Below, piece after piece: positions 36,432-45,753 of a DNA stretch of 50,999 nt. Position 1 is the first letter of the stretch; every line of letters starts with the position of its first letter. The position numbers and the translations under genes are program-made. The notes under the pieces are model-generated. The model was not told the origin of the DNA, ran no database searches, and was given only the letters and a program-made list of their open reading frames with translations. Origin of the DNA: Acinetobacter ursingii DSM 16037 = CIP 107286 (GTDB lineage Bacteria > Pseudomonadota > Gammaproteobacteria > Pseudomonadales > Moraxellaceae); NCBI RefSeq assembly GCF_000368825.1, contig NZ_KB849713.1:1675-52673 (forward strand). The letters are read 5' to 3'.

Positions 36432-36705
36432 CGGACAAAACGTATGGTTATTCACAGATATTTAATAAAATTATCAACAACGGACAAAACGTATGGTCAT
36501 TTCATATAATCTAATAAATAATGAGAACAGGACAAAACGTATGGTTATATCAAAAATAAAATTCAAATAAGCTCAAAGCATTGCTATTAAATGCTTTTAA
36601 TGTCATTACAATAAAAAAAATAAGTAAAATAATCCAATATATCAATAGAAAGAAAAACCAATCTTCAATAAAAAAGCATGTACATCGGACAAAACGTATT
36701 GATAG
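36432..36705 (+). repeat. Dispersed iterons (four)
   Basis: CGGACAAAACGTATGGTTAT and close variants start at about 36432, 36481, 36529 and 36686, the first three 48-49 bp apart. The last is degenerate (CGTATTGATAG). Together with the tandem block they form the origin. A DnaA-box-like TTATTCACA overlaps the end of the first iteron (36448-36456). Confidence 0.85.
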
Positions 36706-36824
36706 TGCTTAAAACATCATCATTTATTTGGAATAGAAAAAATTCATGGTTATAGTTTTTATTGTGCTAACTGCAATGAATATTTGTATATTCACTTTAA
36801 GAGAATTTTTACTATTGATAATTT

Positions 36825-36833
36825 TGTGGATAA
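36825..36833 (-). other. DnaA box
   Basis: TGTGGATAA, the perfect complement of the consensus TTATCCACA, directly before the tandem iterons. This fits host DnaA loading at an iteron origin. Confidence 0.7.
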
Positions 36834-36835
36834 AT

Positions 36836-36960
36836 TGAGACAAAACGTATGGTTATCGGACAAAACGTATGGTTGAACGGACAAAACGTATGGTTGAACG
36901 GACAAAACGTATGGTTGAACGGACAAAACGTATGGTTGAACGGACAAAACGTATGGTTAT
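36836..36960 (+). repeat. Tandem iterons, six copies of 21 bp (oriV)
   Basis: Six head-to-tail copies of CGGACAAAACGTATGGTTGA at a strict 21-bp period (starts 36836, 36857, 36878, 36899, 36920, 36941), the first and last ending TTAT. With the DnaA box on the left and a very AT-rich tract on the right (36961-37080, likely unwinding region), this is the replication origin served by the Rep gene at 35062. Confidence 0.92.
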
Positions 36961-37082
36961 TAATGAATAACCAATTGAATTTAAATATAAAAATATCCTT
37001 ATAAACCTTATTAAATATATATAAACATATATAAATACTTATAAACCTTTAATTTAATTTTTTAATAAAATTTTAAATAAGA

Positions 37083-37475
37083 CGAATTGAAGCAACAAGT
37101 GCAACACTATAAAAACCAGCGATCACTTCACTGAGTGTATACCAACATAGTATCTTTCTAGGACGATTATTTAGACCAAACTCTATCTATTCTATTCGCT
37201 CTTTTGATACATCATCAAACGATAAGGATTTTGGCAAATATTCATTCGTATTTTCATTTTTAGCGCGTTGATTAGACTTTTATGGATCCACAAAGTAAGT
37301 GTCTATGCATGCATCTGTTATCCTACTATGCTCTGAAAACTCCTTACCATTATCAAAAGTCACACTATAAGCATGACTGCTACGCAAACATTCTAAAGGA
37401 CACGAGATCGTTTTAGTTGAGGTTCTCATTTGCCACAAATGAACGATATGTACATATAGACTCTTACGTTTCACA
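37083..37475 (-). mobile_element. Decayed IS30-family fragment (C-terminal part)
   Basis: Minus-strand reading KSLYVHIVHLW, SHAYSVTFDNGKEFSEHSRI and DTYFVDP resembles the intact IS30 at 9083 with many changes, then frameshifts through the RPRK-LCWYTLSEVIAGFY tail to an end near GCAACAAGTGCAACA at 37091. The N-terminal half is missing. Confidence 0.8.
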
Positions 37476-37504
37476 TTCGAGTAGTTCTAAATTATTTTGG
37501 CTGT

Positions 37505-37700
37505 GATTCATGCAGGAATAATGAAGAGCATTCGACAGCCGTGGGAATTGATCGGCATAGCGTTGGTAAATACTGATTTCGTGATTGAGTTGAACAATAC
37601 TGTTTTCTACACGTTCCAGTTCGATTTGCAGCTGGTCTTTCGTTTCACAAGATTCTTGCTGTGTTGGAAGATGGATGGTGCTGGACTGTGTGATTGGCTG
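37505..37700 (-). pseudogene. Unidentified gene remnant (coiled-coil-like)
   Basis: One minus-strand frame without a start reads QQESCETKDQLQIELERVEN, then SIVQLNHEISIYQRYADQFP. The heptad-like spacing looks like real coding sequence rather than chance, although no family is recognised. It could be part of an IS accessory or mobilisation protein. Confidence 0.3.
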
Positions 37701-37821
37701 ATAGTTTTAGATGTGACCATCTCTGATTTTTTAAAAACAGCTTAGTATCTACATAGACGTAATATTCTATATCGTGTTTGAAAAAAATATTCCAGTGAAA
37801 ATCTATTGTCTATAGCACCTC

Positions 37822-38448
37822 AGAGGTGGATCAGGAAATTTGAACAACAGCTATAAGTGATATTTTGCTCCTCAAATGATGTTATAAACATCAATATATG
37901 GAGTATTTTATGGCACGTAGACCAAGAAGAAATCATTCAAATGATTTTAAAGCTAAGGTAGCACTTGCTGCGATTAAAGCAGAAAAAACACTTGCTGAAT
38001 TGAGTGCTGAATTTGATGTTCATCAAAACCAAATTATTGACTGGAAAAATCAATTGATCTCAGCTTCCTCGCAAGCTTTCGATCAATCAAAAGCTCCATC
38101 AGAACCCCCCATTGATCTTAAAAAGTTACATGCAAAAATCGGTGAGCAGGCATTAGAAATTGATTTTTTAGAAGGTGTGTTGAAGAAACTGGGCCGCTTC
38201 AACCACAAAAGTTAATCGACGACTCACTTCAGATTTCAGTATCTAAGCAAGCTAAGCTGCTGAAAGTCTCCCGTGGTTGTTATTATTATCGCCCAAAACC
38301 TGTTAGCTCATCAGATCTGAAACTGATGCGATGTATTGATGAATTACATATGCAATATCCTTTTGCAGGCAGTCGTATGATGCGTGATTTGTTGAATCGT
38401 CAAGGGCATCATATAGGACGACGTCATACACGTACTTTAATGAATTGA
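37822..38448 (+). mobile_element. IS3-family element, left two fifths
   Basis: The left end starts AGAGGTGG at 37822 and matches, inverted, the right end remnant at 14629-14760. A complete orfA is present. orfB reads PLIDDSLQISVSKQAKLLKV, then SRGCYYYRPKP and GRRHTRTLMN, and breaks off near 38446, where unrelated sequence of the giant-recombinase unit begins. Confidence 0.8.
37910..38215 (+). CDS. IS3-family OrfA (orphan)
   Basis: The ATG at 37910 (MARRPRRNHSNDFKAKVALA) gives 101 aa; an upstream in-frame ATG at 37898 is less likely because family members start MxxRRP. It has a helix-turn-helix around LAELSAEFDVHQNQIIDWKN and a coiled coil (DLKKLHAKIGEQALEIDFLE). It overlaps the beginning of a truncated orfB, so it cannot form a full transposase. 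Confidence 0.8.
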   Translation: MARRPRRNHSNDFKAKVALAAIKAEKTLAELSAEFDVHQNQIIDWKNQLISASSQAFDQSKAPSEPPIDLKKLHAKIGEQALEIDFLEGVLKKLGRFNHKS

Positions 38449-38591
38449 TATAAAAATAAAGTTAGTAAATAAATTATATAAATCAATTATTTTCTTATTA
38501 AATCTTAAATTTGTTTGATTTAATTTTATTTATTTTGGGACTATGTTAGTCTATTATTTCAACGCTAAAAATAACTTAACTTGCAGAAAAA

Positions 38592-39260
38592 ATGATGACA
38601 CCATTGCTCATTGATGCATTAACAATATCTGAAGGCAGGTTTAAAAAACCATGCCCTGTTTTAGTTTTGAAAATGATGTTACTTAATGGGGAAAAGAGCA
38701 GGTTTTCAGAAGAAATTAAGAATCAAGCATTACTACTGCTCGCGATATATCGTAAGTTGCTGCTTGCTGTCGATCGGGATTTATTTAATGTAAAAACTCT
38801 AAAGAACAGTGTGAAAAGAAGGCACTGGGCTAAAGTGGATAAAGCACAGAATAAGATGGTGGTTGCAAAAGAACTTCGACTAAAGCATTTAGATCTAGAA
38901 GAAATGCCTTTATTTTTTCATACACAGCATTTTTTAAAAAAACTACCGATTTCCTTTGTTCAAAAATTGGTAGATTGGGCACCACCGGTGGTGAGTGGTA
39001 CTTTTTTAATCGAAAATATTTTAGCAGGTTATATCGCCCAGAAGCTTTTGCCATTAGAAAAAATTAAAGTAAAAGAGCTTGGCAAGTCTGTGCAACCCTA
39101 TTTTCACATAGCTGACTTTTTTGTATTTTTACCTCGACTGGAGGAACTTTATCAAAAACATCAGCAGCAAATTGTTTGTGTGGCACCAACCGCAGAAATT
39201 GCTTTAGCTTTAACAGACTTTAAGAAAGCATGGATCTATCGTCTTAGGAGCAGTTTATGA
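38592..39260 (+). CDS. Unknown 222-aa protein, partner of the giant recombinase
   Basis: Not recognised. It is basic, rich in leucine and lysine, with no signal peptide or clear membrane helix. Features include KPCPVLVLKMMLLNGEKSRF near the start and VDWAPPVVSGTFLIENILAG around residue 130. Its stop overlaps the next gene by 4 nt (ATGA), so the two are translationally coupled. The 140 bp upstream are AT-rich and follow directly on a truncated IS3. I infer an accessory or DNA-binding role for the recombinase gene product. Confidence 0.6.
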   Translation: MMTPLLIDALTISEGRFKKPCPVLVLKMMLLNGEKSRFSEEIKNQALLLLAIYRKLLLAVDRDLFNVKTLKNSVKRRHWAKVDKAQNKMVVAKELRLKHLDLEEMPLFFHTQHFLKKLPISFVQKLVDWAPPVVSGTFLIENILAGYIAQKLLPLEKIKVKELGKSVQPYFHIADFFVFLPRLEELYQKHQQQIVCVAPTAEIALALTDFKKAWIYRLRSSL

Positions 39261-42200
39261 ATATTTATTTTAAGCAGCTCATAGAATGGATGAAGCAGCA
39301 TGAAAATATAGAAGAACAAGAACTTATCCAAGCATTATTTTTGTTGCGTGCACATTATAGCTTAGCTGGTATTGTTGTCATTTGTCAGCGAATTTTCACA
39401 TTGATTGGTGATCATGAATTACCAATATTTCGTAATGAGCTTAATACTTTAAAGATAATTAGTACATTACAGAATTCTGATCAACATTCACATTTTTTCT
39501 CAGAAACAACAGATAGAAACAAACATAAACTCACGCCATTACGTCCATACACTGGAGACAGTGGAATTTGTGATTTGCTATTGATTCAAGCAGGACTAAG
39601 TCGAAATAATGAGCGTTTTGATACTGTAATTATTTGGTTTTTAGAGCAAATATTTCACTTTCAAAAAAATGTACATACTCTAAAGCTTTATAGTCATTAT
39701 TTAAAGGGTGATGGAAGCATAAAGCTGAAAGATCAAAAAGGATCTCGTGTGTATAACGCCTTTTTAGCGATCAGGCTATTGGGTGATCCAAGTAATGAGG
39801 ATATTTTAGAACAAGTCGAAAAATTACTGACTAAAAACGGACCGAAACAACTGATTCATTTGATGTCCGCTGGTTCTGAAGACAAACGATTAAATGAAGT
39901 TTTTTATGCATTAAAGCTCTTTTTATCACAAATTTGGCAAAAGAATCGACTAAAAAATAAGAAAAAACGTCGAGAGTTTTTACACCGTATAGGGTTAAAG
40001 CATCAAAAACTGATCTTGCAACGATACGGCTCATTAAGTATTGCTATCCAACCTTTAGAGGATGTAGATGAAATTCATCGTGGTCTAGTCTCTGAAGTAT
40101 TTGAGGATGATGAGATTGAAGAAGATGAAACACCATTGGAGCCATTGTTTACATTTTTTTTGGCCGAACAATCCGATTTAATTCGAGGGCTTTATGCATC
40201 TAAGTCTATTTTTCAGCATGTTGAAGCTACAAATGCTGGTTTAGTTTGGACCAAATGGCGATTGTCATTAAATTCGATTCAAGATGTGTTTAGGCTCTGT
40301 CAACCATCTAAGGCTGATACCAGCTTAATTTTACGCGCAAAATTAGCTTTGATATTGAGTTTACTCACTGGACGTTCGGTTACTGAATTAACAGCGCCGT
40401 GTTTTAGTCAAAATACTGATCAGAATAATATTGCTATTCAGTATGATCATACTTTATCTGCATACGTATTGAGCGTTTTAGCAGGCACACCGACACTCAA
40501 AACAAAGCCAGAAGAGTCTAAATTTCATGTGCCATGGACCAAGAAATTACATTTGGTTTTACCAAGTGAGCTCAATGATTTGGTGAATCAAGTCAAAAAT
40601 CTTGCGATTAAAACCCGTCAACCGGCAGTTGAACGCGAAGTTAGAAGACTTATTAACAGTGTGCCGAAAGAGTTAGAAATCAGCCTCAAAAGCATTAAAG
40701 ATCTTCTTCCACGGTTGTTATATGAGCATAGCCAAGGTGATTTAGCTGTCGTTAAAGCAGTGACTAATGCATCCGGTCGGAATTATGATAACTTAATTCA
40801 TTATGCATCTTTTGAACAGAGGAAACTTGAGCAGTTATGGGCTGATTGTTTAAGAACGATAAAAATTGATATTCCTGAATATATGCACTCTTCTAGTGAA
40901 CGCGTGGGTAGCCCGACTGGGATAAAGATTGTTGAAATACAAAATGAAATTACACGAATAAAGAAGAGAATAAATCAGGCTGCCGAACAGAAAGATTGGC
41001 AGACGCTCTTTGATAACTTAACGTTGTATACAGAATTATGGATGAATCTTGCAACTGCAGGACGGGGGATTAAGCAACCCTTTCCAAAGTGGATAAGTCA
41101 GCAAGGCTGGGCATTGATTCAAGATAAACATCATCAAGATGAATCAACCGATCGTTATGTGCCATTGACGGCAGCATTTATCAAACAGATTCAAGTTTTA
41201 CGTGGTTTGATGAGAATGCTGGGGGATCAAGTTGAACCACGTGTTGATTTATCATCTTATGCGTTGCAACTTTGTGATCCTCATCAGATTGAAGGTTTAG
41301 GTAGAAATTGGGCACGGAAGCTGGTTCGCTCTGATAATAATCAGTTACCTGGACGGTTCAAGGATGCTGGACTTGGGCACTGGGTACGCGGTCGTTATCC
41401 ATGGGATATGTTATCAGTATTTCCTGTATCAACATTTAAACAACAGTGGCTTGATGTACAAGAAAACCTGCAAAAACAGTTAGGTTTCGAATGTCTTGAT
41501 TTTTTTAAAAACCTGAATATTCCAACATTTGTTGTAACCAAAGAGATTAAAACAGTTCAAGCAGAGACGAAGCCGAGAATACAATATTCAGAAAATGATG
41601 TAAAAGAATGGCTGGAAAACTCAGAGTATGAGTCCTATTGTCAGTTGATTTTTGAGGAAAATCCTGAGCCAAACGTATCTTTCGAGCTTGGACATGTATT
41701 AGCTTCCCATTTAGCTAAAAATACAAACATTGATTTGCCACAAGCGATCAAAGCATATTGTGCTTATATTCGCGATAAAACGAAAATTCCTTTATTCGTT
41801 CAACTTCCTCAAAAGGCTCATCGTACATGGCTGACATCTGAAAATAGTTTTAGTACATGGTGTTATATTGAACAAAACTTACTTGATCTTATTCAGAAGG
41901 ATTTAGAACATTTACCTGAACATCAAAATTGTGATATTGAAATAGGACGTTTGCTGGTTGTACTCTCCATGTATGCACAACTGTGCAGAGTGAGCCATTT
42001 ACAAGCGATGTTGGAGTTTATTGCTTCTGATCAACATATAGTCGCTATGGGGAATAGTCGGCTCGTTGAGCTGACAGTGAATAATGATAGATCTGTGACG
42101 AAGATACGCCGTACAGTACTGTTAAGTCCTTATGTCTCGACTTTAATTTTAGTAGACCGACAGTATCTACAGCCCCGATTAAAAGAGATTTTAGCACAGT

Positions 42201-44299
42201 CAAGAAATCAACAAAGAACGACTTGGCAAAAGTGTTTTAATACATATTTAAAACAAATAGGGCTTAAGTCAACTCTATCGTTGGCTCAATGGTTGAAAGC
42301 TTTACAGCAAAATGTGATGTTAAATAGCACTCCGTTAATTGCAGGTTATATAGCAGGCCAAGTCCTGACTGAAGATCTTTCAATAAATGAATTATTACGC
42401 TTATCCGAATATGAAAAATTAACCACAGGTTTAGATAGTACTGAGCCAGAAAATGAAATAGAAATAGGCGATGAGCAACTAAATTTGTCTGATATTTTAG
42501 CGATGATTCAGCAACTAAAAGGTGAGTCTAGATCAAGCATTTGGCTTAAACAGCTTGCCAATAATAAAACGAATCACTACTCAGTCAATTTATTAACGTG
42601 CTTTGTGCAATGGTTGATTTTACGCTGTGATGCAGAAGAGTTAAGTCGACAGAATCGAAATATAATTCATCTACATTTGGCCATAGTCAGTGCAGGTATA
42701 TTGGGGTTTTCAGAAGACTTAACAAAAGATAGCCAGATTGATGAAGATGTATTTCAAAAATGGATGGAGTTGACGCAAGAGCATTTTCCACACCGCAAGC
42801 ATCTCGCTGCGTGGAATCGCTTTAGAGATTTTTTAATTCAGTTAAATGATGATCGTATAAAGTTACACAATCGTACAGCGCATCAAGCAAGTGCTAAAGT
42901 TTTTGCAAAAAATGAAGTGCAGCAGATCGTTCAAATATTACAATCTGTAGAATCTGGGGTGAGTGATGCTGCTTTACGTCTAGAGATTCAGCGTCATTTT
43001 CGTTTATCTGCAGCGATGGGTGTACGCCGTTCAGAGACACTTCATTTACGGCCCTTAGATATTGATGAGGATATGCTCCGAATTCGTCCTTATGGTGAGC
43101 ATCAGTTAAAAACACTTGGATCAGAACGTGTTGTTCCGATGAATTTATTAAGTCAGACGATTCAAAAGGGATTAGATGATATTTATAAGAATAAAAAATA
43201 TTCGATATTAATGTCTGATGAGGACAGTGAGCATAGGCCTTTTTTCAATCAAATATCTCAAATATTAAAGAAAGTCACTGGAGATGTTGATCTCAGCTTA
43301 CATCATTTAAGACATACGTTTGCAAGTGCATATACTTTAAAGTGTTTGCAAACAGTGGTGGATTTTAAAGCGCTGACAATAGAACTGCCATGGCTACAAA
43401 CTTGGATGCCATCGAATGAGCAATTTAATACGCTAGTAGGCAATGAAGGACAGGTTGGGCAAGGGATTAAGGCGATTAGTCGAGTGCTTGGACATTTACA
43501 TGAATCGACAACATTAAAGCATTATGTTCATATCTTATTTCTGGCTACTTATGCCTATAGCATGCAACAACAGCAACCCAATTTACATACTGCATTTTTT
43601 AAGCGAGTCATGAGTCGGAGTAATTTATTCAGGCATTTCCAAGCGATTCATCAACAAAATGGTAATCTAAAATATGAGTTGAGAGATACCATTGAAAAAT
43701 ATGTACTCAAAAAAAGACAAAGTCAGAGGTGGGTCATCTATGCTAAAAAAAGAGGGAATTCGACTGGAAAATTAATTAAACACGAATTATTTCAAAAGTT
43801 TGAATATATTGAGCGGTATCTTATTTCTGCGCAGGGGCAGCCACGATTAGATATTGAGCCCTGGAAGAGAGCTTTGATTACGATGGCAAACATTCCGTCA
43901 GGTAAACGTGGTTCAAATATAGGAAGACACCCATTATCGACACAAGGAAAGTTAGCTCGTTTGCCTGAATTACTCAGTGCTGTAGATTTTAATTCTGCAC
44001 AAGAGATTTTAGAGCGATTTGATTATTTAGAACAAAACCAATCAGAAACTTATAATTGGTTAATAAAAAAATGGTTGTATGAAAGTAATGTAACAAAAGC
44101 ATTGATGCATTTTACCGCAGAGGATGAACCTATGCTTTCAATCCTTACAGAACATCAATTTTTTCCGATGATGATGAAACATAATAAATATAATTATTTT
44201 AGAATTATGTCTCAACAAGCCACATTAAGCGCCGTGCGATGGGCACTTACGTGGTTGAGTGCACGATATTTGGTGATTAGAGATGATATCAGAATCTAA
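39257..44299 (+). CDS. Giant (1680 aa) protein with C-terminal tyrosine recombinase domain
   Basis: The C-terminal part has a complete catalytic set: R1257 (MGVRRSETLHL), H1349 and R1352 (HHLRHTFAS), H1413 (VLGHLHES) and Y1423 (LKHYVHIL). An earlier stretch, LLTGRSVTELTAPCFS with R373, resembles box I of a second, incomplete recombinase domain. VPLTAAFIKQIQVLRGLMRM (about 650) and VLSMYAQLCRVSHLQAMLEF (about 910) also look like recombinase core segments. Ordinary tyrosine recombinases are 300-450 aa, so this is three to four times too long. There are no stops or shifts. It probably moves its own element; no known family is recognised with confidence. Confidence 0.75.
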   Translation: MNIYFKQLIEWMKQHENIEEQELIQALFLLRAHYSLAGIVVICQRIFTLIGDHELPIFRNELNTLKIISTLQNSDQHSHFFSETTDRNKHKLTPLRPYTGDSGICDLLLIQAGLSRNNERFDTVIIWFLEQIFHFQKNVHTLKLYSHYLKGDGSIKLKDQKGSRVYNAFLAIRLLGDPSNEDILEQVEKLLTKNGPKQLIHLMSAGSEDKRLNEVFYALKLFLSQIWQKNRLKNKKKRREFLHRIGLKHQKLILQRYGSLSIAIQPLEDVDEIHRGLVSEVFEDDEIEEDETPLEPLFTFFLAEQSDLIRGLYASKSIFQHVEATNAGLVWTKWRLSLNSIQDVFRLCQPSKADTSLILRAKLALILSLLTGRSVTELTAPCFSQNTDQNNIAIQYDHTLSAYVLSVLAGTPTLKTKPEESKFHVPWTKKLHLVLPSELNDLVNQVKNLAIKTRQPAVEREVRRLINSVPKELEISLKSIKDLLPRLLYEHSQGDLAVVKAVTNASGRNYDNLIHYASFEQRKLEQLWADCLRTIKIDIPEYMHSSSERVGSPTGIKIVEIQNEITRIKKRINQAAEQKDWQTLFDNLTLYTELWMNLATAGRGIKQPFPKWISQQGWALIQDKHHQDESTDRYVPLTAAFIKQIQVLRGLMRMLGDQVEPRVDLSSYALQLCDPHQIEGLGRNWARKLVRSDNNQLPGRFKDAGLGHWVRGRYPWDMLSVFPVSTFKQQWLDVQENLQKQLGFECLDFFKNLNIPTFVVTKEIKTVQAETKPRIQYSENDVKEWLENSEYESYCQLIFEENPEPNVSFELGHVLASHLAKNTNIDLPQAIKAYCAYIRDKTKIPLFVQLPQKAHRTWLTSENSFSTWCYIEQNLLDLIQKDLEHLPEHQNCDIEIGRLLVVLSMYAQLCRVSHLQAMLEFIASDQHIVAMGNSRLVELTVNNDRSVTKIRRTVLLSPYVSTLILVDRQYLQPRLKEILAQSRNQQRTTWQKCFNTYLKQIGLKSTLSLAQWLKALQQNVMLNSTPLIAGYIAGQVLTEDLSINELLRLSEYEKLTTGLDSTEPENEIEIGDEQLNLSDILAMIQQLKGESRSSIWLKQLANNKTNHYSVNLLTCFVQWLILRCDAEELSRQNRNIIHLHLAIVSAGILGFSEDLTKDSQIDEDVFQKWMELTQEHFPHRKHLAAWNRFRDFLIQLNDDRIKLHNRTAHQASAKVFAKNEVQQIVQILQSVESGVSDAALRLEIQRHFRLSAAMGVRRSETLHLRPLDIDEDMLRIRPYGEHQLKTLGSERVVPMNLLSQTIQKGLDDIYKNKKYSILMSDEDSEHRPFFNQISQILKKVTGDVDLSLHHLRHTFASAYTLKCLQTVVDFKALTIELPWLQTWMPSNEQFNTLVGNEGQVGQGIKAISRVLGHLHESTTLKHYVHILFLATYAYSMQQQQPNLHTAFFKRVMSRSNLFRHFQAIHQQNGNLKYELRDTIEKYVLKKRQSQRWVIYAKKRGNSTGKLIKHELFQKFEYIERYLISAQGQPRLDIEPWKRALITMANIPSGKRGSNIGRHPLSTQGKLARLPELLSAVDFNSAQEILERFDYLEQNQSETYNWLIKKWLYESNVTKALMHFTAEDEPMLSILTEHQFFPMMMKHNKYNYFRIMSQQATLSAVRWALTWLSARYLVIRDDIRI

Positions 44300-44325
44300 T
44301 TAAATATGACTTACGCACGCTTTAT

Positions 44326-44430
44326 TACAGAAAGGTTTAAAAGACAGCGCTACCCTAATTGAGCTAAATTCAAGTGACAACTTGGGTATAAGTGCAGCTA
44401 GATTCTGTGAATTTGTTAAAGACAGCTATG
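44326..44430 (-). mobile_element. IS5-family fragment (right-end proximal, minus strand)
   Basis: Resembles 3085-3180: CCTAATTGAGCTAAATT, then ACTTGGGTATAAG. The terminal repeat itself is missing on the left, and the IS3 element begins at 44431. 44300-44325 shows nothing recognisable. Confidence 0.7.
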
Positions 44431-44469
44431 TGAACCGTACCGGGTTTGTCGGAGACTTTTTTATTTAAG

Positions 44470-45386
44470 TTAGGCCACCTGACCTAACGGGTTAATCTTA
44501 TCATAGTACATTGCTTCAAACTCAAAAGGCGATACATAACCCAGTGCACTGTGTACACGCTTTTTGTTGAACCAATCTACCCAATTTAATGTCGCAAGTT
44601 GTACATCTGCTAAACCTTGCCAATCTGCTTTTAAATATTCAATCACCTCTGTTTTGTATAAGCCATTCACCGTTTCAGCCAAAGCATTATCGTATGAATC
44701 ACCAGTTGTACCGACTGATGCTCGTAAATTTGCTGCTTCTAAACGATTGGTATAGCGAATCGAAAGATATTGCACACCCCTGTCGGAATGATGAATCACA
44801 TTCTTTGGCATGCCTCGATCGTGCAATGCTTGCTCAAGTGCATCGAGCACCATATCTGTATTCATCCGTGTAGATACTTTCCATCCAACAATTGCTCGTG
44901 AGAACACATCAATAATAAAGGCGGTATAGACCCAGCCTGAATGAGTTTGAATATACGTAAAGTCACTGACCTGAGAAGCACTGCTTCGCAAGGGTCAGGT
45001 CGATCAGCACTAAAATTACGTTTCACTAAATCATCTGCTCGTTTTTGATCATCTCGGTTGCGGGTAGTTTGTTTGTTCTTACCACGCCAAACACCTTGTA
45101 TATCTAGCTTCTGCATCAATCGAGCAACTGTACAACGTGCAATAACATAGCCTTCACGTTTCAATTTTTGCCAAACTTTACGTACACCATATCGACCTAA
45201 ACTTTCCTTCCAAATTCGTTTAATTTGTTCAGCATGATGCTCATCATGTAGATCTCGTTTCGCTCGATGTTCTGGATTGTCAGCGAGATCTAAAGTTCGG
45301 TAATAGGTTGAAGCTGCGATCGGTAAAATCCTACAAATCGCATCAACACCATATAAGTCTTTATTGTTATGGATGAAATCCACCAT
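44470..45386 (-). pseudogene. IS3-family OrfB interrupted by the palindromic insert
   Basis: The 5' frame (45386 to about 44990) reads AICRILPIAASTYYRTLDLA ... RNFSADRPD, and the 3' frame continues VSDFTYIQTHSGWVYTAFII, NVIHHSDRGVQYLS and ASVGTTGDSYDNALAETVNG. The family normally has D-x-x-W-V between the two, that is 9 nt; here there are 23 nt, a net gain of 14 that shifts the frame. The insert is the motif at 44971-44993. Otherwise the DDE core is complete. Confidence 0.85.
44971..44993 (+). repeat. Quasi-palindromic insert motif, copy D (in IS3 orfB)
   Basis: The core reads TGAGAAGCACTGCTTCGCAA, pairing GAAGCA with TGCTTC around one base. It is the only visible lesion in an otherwise intact IS3 orfB, which makes it the most recent-looking of the four. 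Confidence 0.75.
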
Positions 45387-45703
45387 TATTTGTGTGGGCG
45401 GTCGAGCTCCGCCTGGGCGAAAAAAGCGGCTGCTTTACGTAGAATTTCATTGGCACGTTTTAATTCTTTAATTTCACGTTCCATTTGCTTCATTTTTTCT
45501 TGGTCAGATATCTGTTGTACTTTGGCAGGATTTAGTTGATCCAGATGCATTAAATACCAAACACGCAATGTTTCAGGAGTACAACCGATTTTAGGAGCAA
45601 TAGCTGTGATTGCTGCCCAAGTAGAAGGATAATCTTTTTCAGATTCAATTAGTAATTGAACCGCTCTTTCTCTGATTTCAGGGGTATATTTTAATTTTGT
45701 CAT
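45386..45703 (-). CDS. IS3-family OrfA
   Basis: This 105-aa protein (MTKLKYTPEIRERAVQLLIE onward) has an HTH (WAAITAIAPKIGCTPETLRV) and a coiled coil (QEKMKQMEREIKELKRANEI). It is in contact with the orfB start, as usual for OrfAB frameshifting. It is complete and also begins in the partial copies at 1-45 and 50849-50999. Confidence 0.9.
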   Translation of the reverse strand: MTKLKYTPEIRERAVQLLIESEKDYPSTWAAITAIAPKIGCTPETLRVWYLMHLDQLNPAKVQQISDQEKMKQMEREIKELKRANEILRKAAAFFAQAELDRPHK

Positions 45704-45753
45704 CGGGATAGTCTCTCAGAATATTGACTCTCCGACAAACCCGGTACGGTTCA

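Larger units (their letters stand above)
44431..45753 (-). mobile_element. IS3-family element, full length with broken orfB
   Basis: 1323 bp with perfect terminal repeats TGAACCGTACCGGGTTTGTC followed by GGAGA. It is inserted just inside the start of an IS5 transposase gene (the frame resumes KPTHKIYR at 45755). The left flank is a different IS5 piece, so no target duplication can be seen. Other partial copies are at 1, 32896 and 50799. Confidence 0.9.

Noticed and set aside
36836..36960. Regular short repeats that could suggest a CRISPR array
   Set aside because: The 21-bp units are head to tail with almost no spacer, next to a Rep gene and a DnaA box; they are iterons. No cas gene is present.
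37497..37745. Plus-strand 82-aa frame
   Set aside because: No start signal and unlikely composition; the minus-strand frame in the same stretch looks more like real coding sequence.
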